Positions 25,508 to 33,680 of a DNA stretch of 64,000 nucleotides are shown here, one piece after another. This DNA is from Bacillota bacterium. Its GTDB lineage: Bacteria > Bacillota_E > Symbiobacteriia > Symbiobacteriales > Symbiobacteriaceae. Each line of letters begins with the position of its first letter. Positions within the stretch are counted from its first letter, which is position 1. The notes beneath the pieces are model-generated. The model saw only the letters and a list, made by a program, of their open reading frames with translations, had not been told where the DNA came from and did not search any database. The stretch is from positions 26,631 through 90,630 of the forward strand of contig QGVE01000001.1 of assembly GCA_003242675.1 (NCBI GenBank), read 5' to 3'. The translations under genes and the position numbers were made by a program.

Positions 25508-27643
25508 ATGGGCAACCAGCCGCGCAGCTCCGGTGCCGCTGCGGACGTCCAGCGCGCCCTGGCCCTGTCAGAGGCGCGCCTGGCCACCATGCTGGCGATC
25601 ACCCCCGCCGCCACCATCGCCCTGGACGCCAATCAGCGGATCATCCTGTTCAACGAGATGGCGGAGGAGGTGTTCGGGTACACCCGCGACGAGATCCTGG
25701 GCCAGCCGCTGGACGTGCTGCTCCCGCCGGGCGTGGCGGATCGCCACCGGGAGCTGGTCGCCCGGTTCGGCCTGGGTACGGTGAAGCAGCGCCGCATGGC
25801 GGAGAGGCAGGAGCTCGCGGCGCGGCGCAAGTCGGGCGAGGTGTTCCCGGCCCAGATCGCCATTGCCCGGGTCACGGTGGAGGACGAGACGCTGTACCTC
25901 GCCGTGGTCCAGGACCTGACCGAACGGAAGGAGACCGAGCGCCTCCTGCGGGAGAGCGAGGAGCGGTTCCGGCTGGCGTTTGAGCATGCGCCGATCGGCG
26001 TGGCCCTGCTGGGTTCAAGCGGCGTCATCCTCCAGGCAAACCGGGCGCTCGGCGCCATGCTGGGCTACAGTGCGGCGGAGCTGGCGGGGCGCGCCTTCAC
26101 CGACTTCCTGCAGGGCGCTGGCGTGCCGCCCTGCCTGGCGCAGCCAGGGACCGGGGGGGCGTGCCCGGCGTGCGCGCCGGAAGGAGAGTGCGCATCCGGC
26201 GGGACGGTGCGGGAGGTGGCCTTGCGCCACCGGGACGGCCGGACCGTCTGGGTGCAGCTGAGCTGCGCGGCGCTGCGCGGCCACCGGAGCGAAGCCGCCT
26301 GCATCCTGCAGCTGCAGGACATCACCGAGCGGAAGCGCTACGAGGAGGAGCTGGTGCGGCTCGCCCTCGTCGACTCGCTGACCGACCTGGGCAACCGGCG
26401 GCGGTTCCACCAGGTGCTGGAGGGAGCCGTGGCCGAGGCGGACCGGACGGGGCGGAGCGGCGCCCTCTTCTTCATCGACCTGGACATGTTCAAGCACATC
26501 AATGACACCCTCGGCCACGCGGCGGGGGACGAGGTCCTGCGCCAGGTGGCGGGGATCATCCGCGGCGTCATCGGTTCGGGCGACACCGCGGCCCGCCTCG
26601 GCGGCGACGAGTTCGCCATCGTGCTGCGGGACGCCGACGGCGCCCGCGCGGCCCGGGTGGCGGACCGGCTGCTCGCGGCGATCCGCCGGGCCCGGTTCGG
26701 CGGCGACGAGGCGCCCGTGTCGCTGACGGCCAGCGTCGGCATCGTGCTCTTCCCGGCCCACGGCCGGTCCGTGCCGGAGCTCTTGCACAAGGCCGACCTG
26801 GCCCTCCTGGAGGCGAAGGAGAGCGGGAAGGACAGCTGGGTGCTCTTCACGCCGGGCGGCCGGTGGCAGCGGGAGATGGAGGCGCGGGTGCTCTGGCGGC
26901 GGCGGATCAGCCATGCCCTGAAGCACGACCGGTTCGTGCTCCACTACCAGCCGATCCTGGACCTCCGCACGAACGTGGTCACCCGCCACGAGGCGCTGCT
27001 GCGCATGGTCGGGGAGGAGGGGGAGCTCATCTACCCCGGCCAGTTCCTGGGCGTGGCAGAGCGGTTCGACCTGATCCAGCAGGTGGACCGCTGGGTCCTG
27101 GACCGGGCCCTCCGGTGGCTGGCCGGCCTGCGGCGGGAGGGCCGGAGCCAGGTTCTGGAGGTGAACGTGTCCGGCCGCACCCTGATGGACCCGGACCTGC
27201 CCGGCCTGATCCGGCGGAGCCTCGCCGCGTGGGACGTGGACCCGGCCAGCCTCGTGCTGGAGATCACCGAGACGGCGGCCATCAGCGACCTGGACCAGGC
27301 GGAGCGGTTCATCGGGGAGATGAAGGCCCTGGGCTGCCGGCTCGCCCTGGACGACGTCGGCGCCGGGTTCGCCTCGCTGTACTTCCTGAAGCGGCTGCCC
27401 GTGGACTACATCAAGATCGACGGGGCGTTCATCCGCAACCTTCCCCACGACACCGCGGACCAGCACCTGGTGCGGGCCCTGGCGAGCGTCAGCCGGGAGC
27501 TGGGCAAGCAGACCGTCGCCGAGTACGTCGAATCGCCCGAGAGCTTGCGCCTGGTGCGGGAGTACGGCGTCGATTACGCCCAGGGCTACCTGATCGGCCG
27601 CCCGGGCCCGGACCTCTGTGTTACAGATGCGCAGTGCCTGTGA
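25508..27643 (+). CDS. PAS-PAS-GGDEF-EAL cyclic-di-GMP signalling protein
   Basis: A 711-residue cytoplasmic sensor-output protein. Two PAS domains occupy about residues 20-140 and 150-270; the second carries an inserted Cys-rich loop with Cys209, 219, 222 and 228. The diguanylate cyclase domain shows the intact active site RLGGDEFA and FFIDLDMFKHIND. The EAL phosphodiesterase domain has RHEALLRM, VNVSGRTL, LEITETA, LDDVGAGFASL and VDYIKIDGAF, so most catalytic residues are present. Both activities may be retained, with PAS input choosing direction. No membrane segments are seen. ATG 25508 follows a run of G and GAGG. Tandem hairpins end the gene. Confidence 0.93.
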   Translation: MGNQPRSSGAAADVQRALALSEARLATMLAITPAATIALDANQRIILFNEMAEEVFGYTRDEILGQPLDVLLPPGVADRHRELVARFGLGTVKQRRMAERQELAARRKSGEVFPAQIAIARVTVEDETLYLAVVQDLTERKETERLLRESEERFRLAFEHAPIGVALLGSSGVILQANRALGAMLGYSAAELAGRAFTDFLQGAGVPPCLAQPGTGGACPACAPEGECASGGTVREVALRHRDGRTVWVQLSCAALRGHRSEAACILQLQDITERKRYEEELVRLALVDSLTDLGNRRRFHQVLEGAVAEADRTGRSGALFFIDLDMFKHINDTLGHAAGDEVLRQVAGIIRGVIGSGDTAARLGGDEFAIVLRDADGARAARVADRLLAAIRRARFGGDEAPVSLTASVGIVLFPAHGRSVPELLHKADLALLEAKESGKDSWVLFTPGGRWQREMEARVLWRRRISHALKHDRFVLHYQPILDLRTNVVTRHEALLRMVGEEGELIYPGQFLGVAERFDLIQQVDRWVLDRALRWLAGLRREGRSQVLEVNVSGRTLMDPDLPGLIRRSLAAWDVDPASLVLEITETAAISDLDQAERFIGEMKALGCRLALDDVGAGFASLYFLKRLPVDYIKIDGAFIRNLPHDTADQHLVRALASVSRELGKQTVAEYVESPESLRLVREYGVDYAQGYLIGRPGPDLCVTDAQCL

Positions 27644-27678
27644 GCGGCCTGACGCCTGGCCAGAGAGACGACCAAAGA

Positions 27679-27742
27679 AGCCAGCACACCGCGCTGGCTC
27701 TTACACAGCGCGGAAGAGCCCGGTCAGCGACCGGGCTCTTCC
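27679..27742. terminator. Two tandem hairpin terminators between the GGDEF-EAL gene and cooF
   Basis: AGCCAGC/GCTGGCT (7 bp, 7-base loop) is followed by GGAAGAGCCCGGTC/GACCGGGCTCTTCC (14 bp perfect, AGC loop) and TATTTATATAT. The second stem can act on both strands between the convergent genes. Confidence 0.85.
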
Positions 27743-27752
27743 TATTTATATA

Positions 27753-28250
27753 TTACCGAGCGGCGGCTGCCACTGCCCGACGGCGCTTGCGGCGCTCTTC
27801 GACGTACTCCGCAGCGGTCATGTAGACCAGTGCGCCGGTGGGGCAGGCCCTGACGCAGGCCGGCACCCCGTCGTCATCCAGGCAGTTGCGGTCGCACTTG
27901 AAGGCGACCGTCTCCCCCTGGCCGCAGGCGCCGAAGGGGCACTCCGCCACGCAGTTCCAGCAGCCGATGCAGAGCTCCTCGTCCAGGAAGCTGGTCCGGT
28001 CCGCCCGCTGCTGCATCGCCCCGGTGGGGCAGGCGGCGACGCAGGGGGCGCTTACACACTGATGGCAGACGACGGGCGCCCTCCGGCCGCGGTCGAGGGG
28101 CTCGATCCAGATGCGGTGGTGAGCGGACTCTCCCGCCAGCACCGCACCGAACAGGTTTCCGGCCTTCGTGTGGCTCACGGCACAGGCCAGTTCACAGGAG
28201 TGACAGCCCATGCACCGCTCCCGGAAGACGAAGATCTCCTTTCGTCTCAC
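27753..28250 (-). CDS. cooF: CooF-like polyferredoxin, electron carrier for CO dehydrogenase
   Basis: A 165-residue iron-sulfur protein with four [4Fe-4S] cysteine clusters: CMGCHSCELAC near residue 13, CHQCVSAPCVAACP, CIGCWNCVAECP and CDRNCLDDDGVPACVRACP. It fits CooF, which takes electrons from the carbon monoxide dehydrogenase and passes them to a membrane hydrogenase or other acceptor. The C terminus is Arg/Ala-rich. The start codon overlaps the cooS stop by four bases (ATGA), so the two are translated together. The hydrogenase operon downstream of the divergent cooC is the likely electron sink. Confidence 0.9.
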   Translation of the reverse strand: MRRKEIFVFRERCMGCHSCELACAVSHTKAGNLFGAVLAGESAHHRIWIEPLDRGRRAPVVCHQCVSAPCVAACPTGAMQQRADRTSFLDEELCIGCWNCVAECPFGACGQGETVAFKCDRNCLDDDGVPACVRACPTGALVYMTAAEYVEERRKRRRAVAAAAR

Positions 28251-30154
28251 TTCCTGTCACCCCCGGGGACGCTGAGGCCGAGAGCAGCCCGGCGCTCATC
28301 GATGGCCGCCAGGATCTTGTTGGCCGCCGCCTCGGGCTCGGTCTCCACCATGAAGTAGCCGCCGGTCAGATCCCGGACCTTGCTGGTGAGGATCTCCGTG
28401 ACCGAGGCGCTGCCCAACACCGGCAGCGTGACGCCCACGTGCACCGGCAGGCCGAGGGTGACCGCATAGGTGCCGATGGCCACGGCCTTCTCCGCCACAG
28501 CCTCCGCGGCCGAAGCCACCACCGGGAGCTGGTCGATGTCCACGCCGAGGCGCTCAGCCAGCGCCACCACGAGCCGGACGGCCCGGGAGTTGTCCACGCA
28601 GGAGCCGATGTGGATCGCCGCCGGCAGCGGCCCACCGAGACCGTTGGCCTCGCCGATGGCATACAGCACCGCCTTCAGGCCGTCGCCGCAGAGCTCGTCC
28701 ACGTTGGCCGGATCCATGAACCCGTGGCGCATCAAGGCACCCGCGCCGCAGCCGGTGGCCAGCAGGAGCACGTTTTCCTTCAGCAGCCGGCGGGCGATGG
28801 CGACGAAGTTCTTGTCCTGCGGGATCTTCACGTTGTTGCAGCCGGCAAACAGGACGACGCCGCGGATGTTGCCTGCCGCGATGTTGTCGATCAGCGGCTT
28901 CAGGGGATCCTCCGCATTCAGCTTGCCCAGGGCGCTCAGGATGGCTTCCACGGAGAAGCCGGCTACCACCTTGGACTTGATGGGCGGGATGTCCACGGGC
29001 TTGCCGCGGCGGCGGGTGAAGTTCTTGATGGCCACCCGGAGGATCTCCTTCGCGTTCTCCGCCGCCGTCTCCTCCCGGAAGGCCACATGCATGGCGCCGG
29101 GGATGCGGGCGGTGTCGGTGGTGGTGATGACGGTGGTGCCCATGCACTCGGCCACGGTGGCGACGGACGGCATGACGCACTGGTAGTCCACCACCATCGC
29201 GTCCAGGGCGCCGGTGACCAGGGCCATCTCCTGGCTGACGGAGTGGGTGCAGGCCGGAACGCCGTGGCGCATCAGCACCTCGTTGCCGGTGCAGCAGATG
29301 CCCACCACGTTGATGCCGGTGGCCCCTGCCGCCTTCGCCTCCTTCTCCATCTCCTTGGCGACGACGACGATCACATCCGAGAGCACCGGGTTGTGGCCGT
29401 GGACCGCGACGTTGACGGCGTCGGGCTTCAGCACGCCCAGGTTCGCCTCGGTGACCACCGGGGTCGGAGTGCCGAAGAGGATGTCGGAGATGTCGGTGCC
29501 CATGTAGGAGCCGGTCATGTCGCACAGAGAGCAGCGCATGCCCGCGGCGAGCAGGTTCATGGGATCGGCGTCGCAGCCGTAGTGGGTCCGGTGCATGACA
29601 TCGGAAATCTCGTAGTCGATCCCTTTGGGCGTCAGACCGAGTTCCGCCAGGCGCTCCAGCCGCTTCTGGTTGAGGGTCGTCCGGTACCAGTACGGCCCCT
29701 CGTCCTTCTCCGCGAAGTCGGAAATGGCGTACTGTGCCAAGTCGCAGGCAATCTCGTTGTCCGTGCGGCCGTCCGTGGGGATGCCCAGCCGCTTGGCCAC
29801 CGCGTGGAGCTTCTCCCGGTCCTTGATGCTGTAGTCCGGTGCCCGGCCTTCGGCCACCAGCTTCAGGGTGTGGGCCAGGTGCCGGGCGTGGCCGGAGTGG
29901 CTGGCGGACCCGGAGGCAATCGCCCGGTCCAGCCCGCGGGCGACGAAGGTGTCCGCCGTGGCTCCGCAGATGCCCTTCTTCGGCCCGTTGCCCACGGGAT
30001 CGATGCGGCACGGGCCCTGGAGGCAGTGCCGGCAGCAGAGTCCTGTCTCACCGAACCCGCACTGCGGCAGCATGGCCTCATATCCCATACGTTTGGCCTT
30101 GTCAACCATTGTGCAGACTGCCGGGTCCAGGGACACATTGCACTTCGTGGCCAT
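28247..30154 (-). CDS. cooS: Anaerobic Ni-Fe carbon monoxide dehydrogenase catalytic subunit
   Basis: Oxidises CO with water to CO2, two electrons and two protons. The 635-residue protein contains every cluster ligand. D-cluster Cys32 and Cys40; B-cluster Cys41, Cys44, Cys49 and Cys63; Ni-Fe-S C-cluster His254, Cys288, Cys326, Cys439, Cys469 and Cys519. All six C-cluster positions are offset by exactly seven from my recollection of Carboxydothermus CODH-II numbering. The proton-relay stretch SHSGHARH is present. There is no acetyl-CoA synthase gene nearby, so the enzyme is probably a respiratory or H2-evolving CODH. AAGGAGG precedes the ATG. A CooA-type site lies 83 bases upstream. Confidence 0.97.
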   Translation of the reverse strand: MATKCNVSLDPAVCTMVDKAKRMGYEAMLPQCGFGETGLCCRHCLQGPCRIDPVGNGPKKGICGATADTFVARGLDRAIASGSASHSGHARHLAHTLKLVAEGRAPDYSIKDREKLHAVAKRLGIPTDGRTDNEIACDLAQYAISDFAEKDEGPYWYRTTLNQKRLERLAELGLTPKGIDYEISDVMHRTHYGCDADPMNLLAAGMRCSLCDMTGSYMGTDISDILFGTPTPVVTEANLGVLKPDAVNVAVHGHNPVLSDVIVVVAKEMEKEAKAAGATGINVVGICCTGNEVLMRHGVPACTHSVSQEMALVTGALDAMVVDYQCVMPSVATVAECMGTTVITTTDTARIPGAMHVAFREETAAENAKEILRVAIKNFTRRRGKPVDIPPIKSKVVAGFSVEAILSALGKLNAEDPLKPLIDNIAAGNIRGVVLFAGCNNVKIPQDKNFVAIARRLLKENVLLLATGCGAGALMRHGFMDPANVDELCGDGLKAVLYAIGEANGLGGPLPAAIHIGSCVDNSRAVRLVVALAERLGVDIDQLPVVASAAEAVAEKAVAIGTYAVTLGLPVHVGVTLPVLGSASVTEILTSKVRDLTGGYFMVETEPEAAANKILAAIDERRAALGLSVPGGDRK

Positions 30155-30236
30155 ATGGATTCAGCCTCCTTCTGCAAGGCGAAGCTTTGGGCCTATCTCT
30201 CCTCCTTTCAAGCTAGGTGGAAATACGGGGGCAGTC

Positions 30237-30252
30237 TGTCACCTGGCAGACA
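30237..30252 (-). promoter_or_regulatory. CooA-type CO-responsive operator upstream of cooS
   Basis: TGTCACCTGGCAGACA has the TGTC-N8-GACA form of the known CooA recognition site (TGTCR-N6-YGACA in Rhodospirillum). Its centre lies about 41 bases upstream of the start that a TAGCTT -10-like box at 30215-30210 would give, which is the class II activator position. No good -35 box is present, consistent with activator dependence. Binding itself is inferred. Confidence 0.6.
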
Positions 30253-30283
30253 TTTTGGAAAATTGGCGCCTTATGGCTATAGG

Positions 30284-30305
30284 GAATAGCACATAAGCGC
30301 TATTC
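30284..30305. repeat. Inverted repeat in the cooS-cooA intergenic region
   Basis: GAATAGC and GCTATTC are exact inverted copies separated by eight bases, centred 58 bases before the start implied by a TATACT box at 30341-30346 that points toward cooA. It differs from the CooA-like site 40 bases away. It may be a second operator. Confidence 0.45.
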
Positions 30306-30387
30306 AGACAGATGAGCACCGAAAATTGAGGATCGAGAGTTATACTGCTGAGTGAGAAGGATCTGTCGCCCGGCGCTGGTCCTGTTG

Positions 30388-31092
30388 GTGCCGCAGCGGG
30401 ATGACTTCGGGGTGAAGTTCTTGCCGCCACTGTCGCCGCCGTCCTCCGCCATGGCGCTCCCCGGTTCCTACACCATCCGTGTGTACAGCCGCAGGGAGCT
30501 GGTTTTTTCCCCGTAGAGCCGCCTCGAGGAGATCTACCTGGTGCGGAGGGGGAAGATCCGCCTGTTCATGACGGACGCGTCGGGCCGGGAGTGCACCATC
30601 GGTGTCCTCGTGCCCGGCGACATGTTCGCCGGCCACACCCGCTGTGGAGGCGAGGCGCTGACCGAGGTGGAGGTGGCCGTCACCGACCGGCGCTCGTTTG
30701 TGCAGTTGATGATGCAGGACGAGGAGGTCTGCTATCGGCTGCTGAGCGTTGTGGGCCGGTGCCTCAAGAACGCCTTCGACCTGATCGAGGCGATGGCGTT
30801 CAAGGCCTGTTCCAGCCGTCTGGCCTTTGTGCTGCTGACGGAGGCACGGACCCGCGGCGAGCTCAGCACGGCGGGGATCCGGGTGCAGGTGGATCTGACG
30901 ACGGAACAGATCGCCTCCCGCATCGGGGCGACCCGGCAGACGGTCTCCACGCTGCTGAACGAGTGGGAACGGGCGGGGCTGATCGCCCGGCGCAAGGGGG
31001 AGTGGCTGATTCGGGACCCGGAGCGGCTCGAGTGGATCAGCACCGCCGGCGGAGACGGAAAAGGAGGAGCAAGCAGATGGAACGGGGCCTGA
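30388..31092 (+). pseudogene. cooA: CooA-type CO-sensing Crp/Fnr regulator interrupted by an amber codon
   Basis: In frame from GTG 30388, the sequence reads as a CooA homologue: MPQRDDFGVKFL, SYTIRVYSRRELVFSP, then TAG at 30514-30516, then SRLEEIYLVRRGKIRLF, GDMFAGHTR, a long dimerisation helix and the helix-turn-helix TTEQIASRIGATRQTVSTLL. HTR matches the haem-ligand histidine region of CooA; the neighbouring cysteine of other CooAs is alanine here. The N-terminal MP matches the Pro2 ligand of Rhodospirillum CooA. Coding similarity continues on both sides of the stop without a frame change. A GAGGAG 10 bases before GTG 30541 could restart translation of a 183-residue product lacking the first beta strands. 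The upstream start (30388 or 30352) is uncertain. Confidence 0.75.
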
Positions 31093-31859
31093 AGATCGCG
31101 ATCAGCGGCAAGGGCGGCGTCGGCAAGACAACACTGGCGGCGACCCTGGCCTGCCTGTTTGCTCAGGACGGCCAGCGGGTGCTGGCGGTGGATGCCGATG
31201 CCGACTCCAACCTGGGGGAGGCGTTGGGCTTCACCGCGCAGGAGCTGGCTGCACAGCGGACCATCGCGGAAGACCGGGACCTGATCAAGAACCGCACCGG
31301 CGCCACGCCGGGCGTGCAAGGGCAGTGGTTCGTCCTGAACCCGCGGGTGGATGACATCCCCGAGACGTACGTGATCGAGAAAGACGGGATCCGCCTCCTG
31401 CGCCTCGGCCACAAACCCCGGGGCGGATCGGGCTGCGACTGCCCCGAAAACACGTTCCTGAGGGCGCTGCTCCGGCATCTGGTGGTGGAGCGGACGGATA
31501 CGGTGATCGTGGACATGGAGGCCGGCCTCGAGCACCTGGGCCGGGGCACCACCGGCTCTGTGGATGCGCTGATCGTGGTGGTGGAGCCGGGGCGCCGGTC
31601 GTTCCAGACGGCCGAAATGATCGTCCGGCTCGCCCGGGACATCGGGGTGGAGCGGGTGTTCGCCGTGGGCAACAAGATCCGTCCCGGCGACGAGGCGGCG
31701 GTGAAGGAGGGAATCCCCTCTCTGCCCCTGCTGGGCATGCTGCCGTACGATCCCGCGGCCACCCAGGTAGACCTGGCGGGCGCTTCCGTCCGGCAGCTGA
31801 GCCCGACCTTCTGGGAAGCGGCCCGGCGGGTGCACGAGCGGCTGAGAGAGCTTGTGTAA
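31077..31859 (+). CDS. cooC: CooC nickel-insertion ATPase for CO dehydrogenase
   Basis: A 260-residue MinD/ParA-type ATPase needed to load nickel into the CODH C-cluster. It has the deviant Walker A GKGGVGKTT at about 11-19, DADADSNLGEALG, the metal-binding CXC at Cys120 and Cys122 (GSGCDCPEN), DMEAGLEHLGRGT, and VVVEPGRRSFQTA. The ATG is preceded by AAGGAGGAGC and overlaps the 3' end of cooA by 16 bases in another frame. A terminator follows, separating it from the hydrogenase operon. Confidence 0.93.
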   Translation: MERGLKIAISGKGGVGKTTLAATLACLFAQDGQRVLAVDADADSNLGEALGFTAQELAAQRTIAEDRDLIKNRTGATPGVQGQWFVLNPRVDDIPETYVIEKDGIRLLRLGHKPRGGSGCDCPENTFLRALLRHLVVERTDTVIVDMEAGLEHLGRGTTGSVDALIVVVEPGRRSFQTAEMIVRLARDIGVERVFAVGNKIRPGDEAAVKEGIPSLPLLGMLPYDPAATQVDLAGASVRQLSPTFWEAARRVHERLRELV

Positions 31860-31876
31860 GACGCGGAAAAGCGAAA

Positions 31877-31899
31877 AGGCCCGGTGCACAGCCGGGCCT
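31877..31899 (+). terminator. Terminator after cooC
   Basis: AGGCCCGG and CCGGGCCT form an 8-bp perfect stem with a seven-base loop, preceded by an A-run and followed by GTGGTTTCGTT. Confidence 0.75.
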
Positions 31900-32237
31900 G
31901 TGGTTTCGTTCGCCCCGGTAACGGGGGGATGCGGCGGGAAGCCCTATGGGATCACCCTGAACCAGGGTGATTACGGGCGTCGGATCATCGGACTGCGACC
32001 AGAGGTGGGAAGTCAAGCCGCTTTCCCCGCCGAGGTGGTTAGCACCAACGGACCATCCCCGCCCGAGTGAGCTTGTTACGATTAGCACGAAATGGGAGTA
32101 GGCCCTTGGGGTGAGTCCCGCTAGGATCTAGAGATAGATGATTCAAGCAGCTTGGAGTGATCAGCGGTTTCCGTTGAAAACCTCCCTCGTGGAGCGGGGC
32201 GCTGAGGAGAATCGGGATCGCCGGAGGTGCTTGTTCC
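31900..32237. other. 338-base non-coding leader before the hydrogenase operon, unexplained
   Basis: No gene is supported here. The region includes a perfect 9-bp hairpin (ATCACCCTG, AAC loop, CAGGGTGAT, 31949-31969), several short inverted segments, and a stretch around 32065-32170 clearly richer in A and T than its surroundings. It has no TGTC-N8-GACA site and no convincing -35/-10 pair. It could be a structured leader RNA (a metal or cofactor riboswitch) or a remnant of a mobile element. I cannot match it to a known class by eye. Confidence 0.4.
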
Positions 32238-33680
32238 ATGCTGCTGCTCTTATTGCTGTTCCTTCCCCTGGCCGGTGGTCTGGTGACGGCCATGCTCCAG
32301 GGGCGACGAGCCGACCTGGCCGCCACTGGAGTCATGGTCGCCGCAGTGCTTCTGGCCCTTGCGGTGGTGCCCTGGGGAGGTGAGCCGGCGGCGGCAGTGG
32401 GGCCCTGGAGCCCGCTGCCCGGGTTTGCCTTCGGGCTCCGGCTGGACGGGTTGGGCGCGCTGCTCACGCTGGTCGTCACGGTGGTGGGGCTTGCGATCAC
32501 GGCGTACGCCACGCGGTATTACGACGTGGACAACCGTGAACACCCCACCACGGCGGGAAAAAGCCGGTTCTACTTTTTCCTGCTCACCTTCGTGACGGCG
32601 ATGCTGGGCATCGCCATGTCCCCGAACTTCTTTCAGCTCTTTCTCTTCTGGGAGCTGACCACGGTCTGCTCCTGGGGCCTGATCTCCCAGTACGGGACCC
32701 GTGAGGCGCTGCGAAGCGGCCTGAAGGCCCTCTCCATCACGCAGTTCGCGAGCCTGTTCTTTATCGGCGGCCTGCTGATCCTGTACGTCAGCACGGGCTC
32801 CTTTGATTTCCGCGCCGCCGACCAGCTGGCCGGCGCTGCCCGGGCGACCTTTGTGGTGATGCTCCTGGTGGCGGCCTGGGGAAAGGCGGCTCAGGCGCCC
32901 ATGCACACCTGGCTGCCTTCGGCCATGGTGGCCCCGACTCCGGCCAGTGCCTTCCTCCACGCCGCAGCCATGGTGAAGGCCGGCATCTTCCTGGCGGCCC
33001 GCTGCCTGGTCTCCACGGGGGTGCTATCGGGCTGGCCGGCCCTGCTCGTGACGGTGGCCGCGCTGATCACGCTGTACGTCGGCCTTGGCGGCTACTTCTT
33101 CGCCGACGATCTCAAGCGGCTGTTGGCCTTCTCCACCATCGCCAATCTGGCCCTGATGCTGGTGGGCATCGGCCTGGGCGCGATGGGCAGCCCTGCCGGA
33201 CTGGAGGGCGGCCTCCTGCACCTGTGGAGCCACGCCTTCACCAAGACGCTCCTCTTCCTCTGCGTGGGCGCCATCTCCTGGTCCACCGGGGTGCGACGCA
33301 TCTCGCAACTGGCCGGCCTCTGGAAGACCATGCCGCTGACGGCCGCGGGCTTCCTGGTGGGCGCCCTGGCCATCAGCGGTCTGCCGCCCTTCGGCGTCTT
33401 CTGGAGCAAGCTCCTGATTCTGCGGAGCGCCCTGGTGGTGGGCGGGGCCTGGGGTTGGGCCACCGTCATCCTGGTTCTGGTGGAGAGCGCCCTCTCGCTG
33501 GCCTGGTTCCTGCACGTGACCCGGTTGGTCCTCTTCGGCGAGACCAGCGAAGTGGCAGCCCGCGGGGCCGATCCGGCACCGCTGATGCAGGTGGTGCTGG
33601 GCTCGCTGATGGTCCTGGCGCTCGCGGCGCCCTACATGGGCATGCCGCTCATCCAGTGGATTACCAGGGGGGTGAGCTAG
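32238..33680 (+). CDS. hyfD: Hydrogenase membrane subunit, HyfD-like (NuoL/M/N antiporter family)
   Basis: A 480-residue polytopic membrane protein of the proton-translocating NuoL/M/N family; the length equals E. coli HyfD. Conserved membrane-embedded segments are FFQLFLFWELTTVCSWGLI (Glu in the fifth helix), LVAAWGKAAQAPMHTWLPSA (Lys in the seventh helix and the HTWLP motif), APTPASAFLHAAAMVKAG, and LWSHAFTKTLLFLCVG. It starts at ATG 32238 with GGAGG upstream and is first in the operon. It probably forms part of the proton or sodium pump of the hydrogenase. Its gene ends exactly where hyfB begins. Confidence 0.88.
   Translation: MLLLLLLFLPLAGGLVTAMLQGRRADLAATGVMVAAVLLALAVVPWGGEPAAAVGPWSPLPGFAFGLRLDGLGALLTLVVTVVGLAITAYATRYYDVDNREHPTTAGKSRFYFFLLTFVTAMLGIAMSPNFFQLFLFWELTTVCSWGLISQYGTREALRSGLKALSITQFASLFFIGGLLILYVSTGSFDFRAADQLAGAARATFVVMLLVAAWGKAAQAPMHTWLPSAMVAPTPASAFLHAAAMVKAGIFLAARCLVSTGVLSGWPALLVTVAALITLYVGLGGYFFADDLKRLLAFSTIANLALMLVGIGLGAMGSPAGLEGGLLHLWSHAFTKTLLFLCVGAISWSTGVRRISQLAGLWKTMPLTAAGFLVGALAISGLPPFGVFWSKLLILRSALVVGGAWGWATVILVLVESALSLAWFLHVTRLVLFGETSEVAARGADPAPLMQVVLGSLMVLALAAPYMGMPLIQWITRGVS

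Noticed and set aside
28439..30289. Long plus-strand open frame antisense to cooS
   Set aside because: Composition is His/Gly/Val-rich with no recognisable domain, while cooS on the other strand has all its catalytic residues.
30514..30516. TAG in cooA encoding pyrrolysine
   Set aside because: No pyl genes or methylamine methyltransferases are seen, and the aligned position in other CooA proteins is an ordinary surface residue, so nonsense mutation or restart is simpler.
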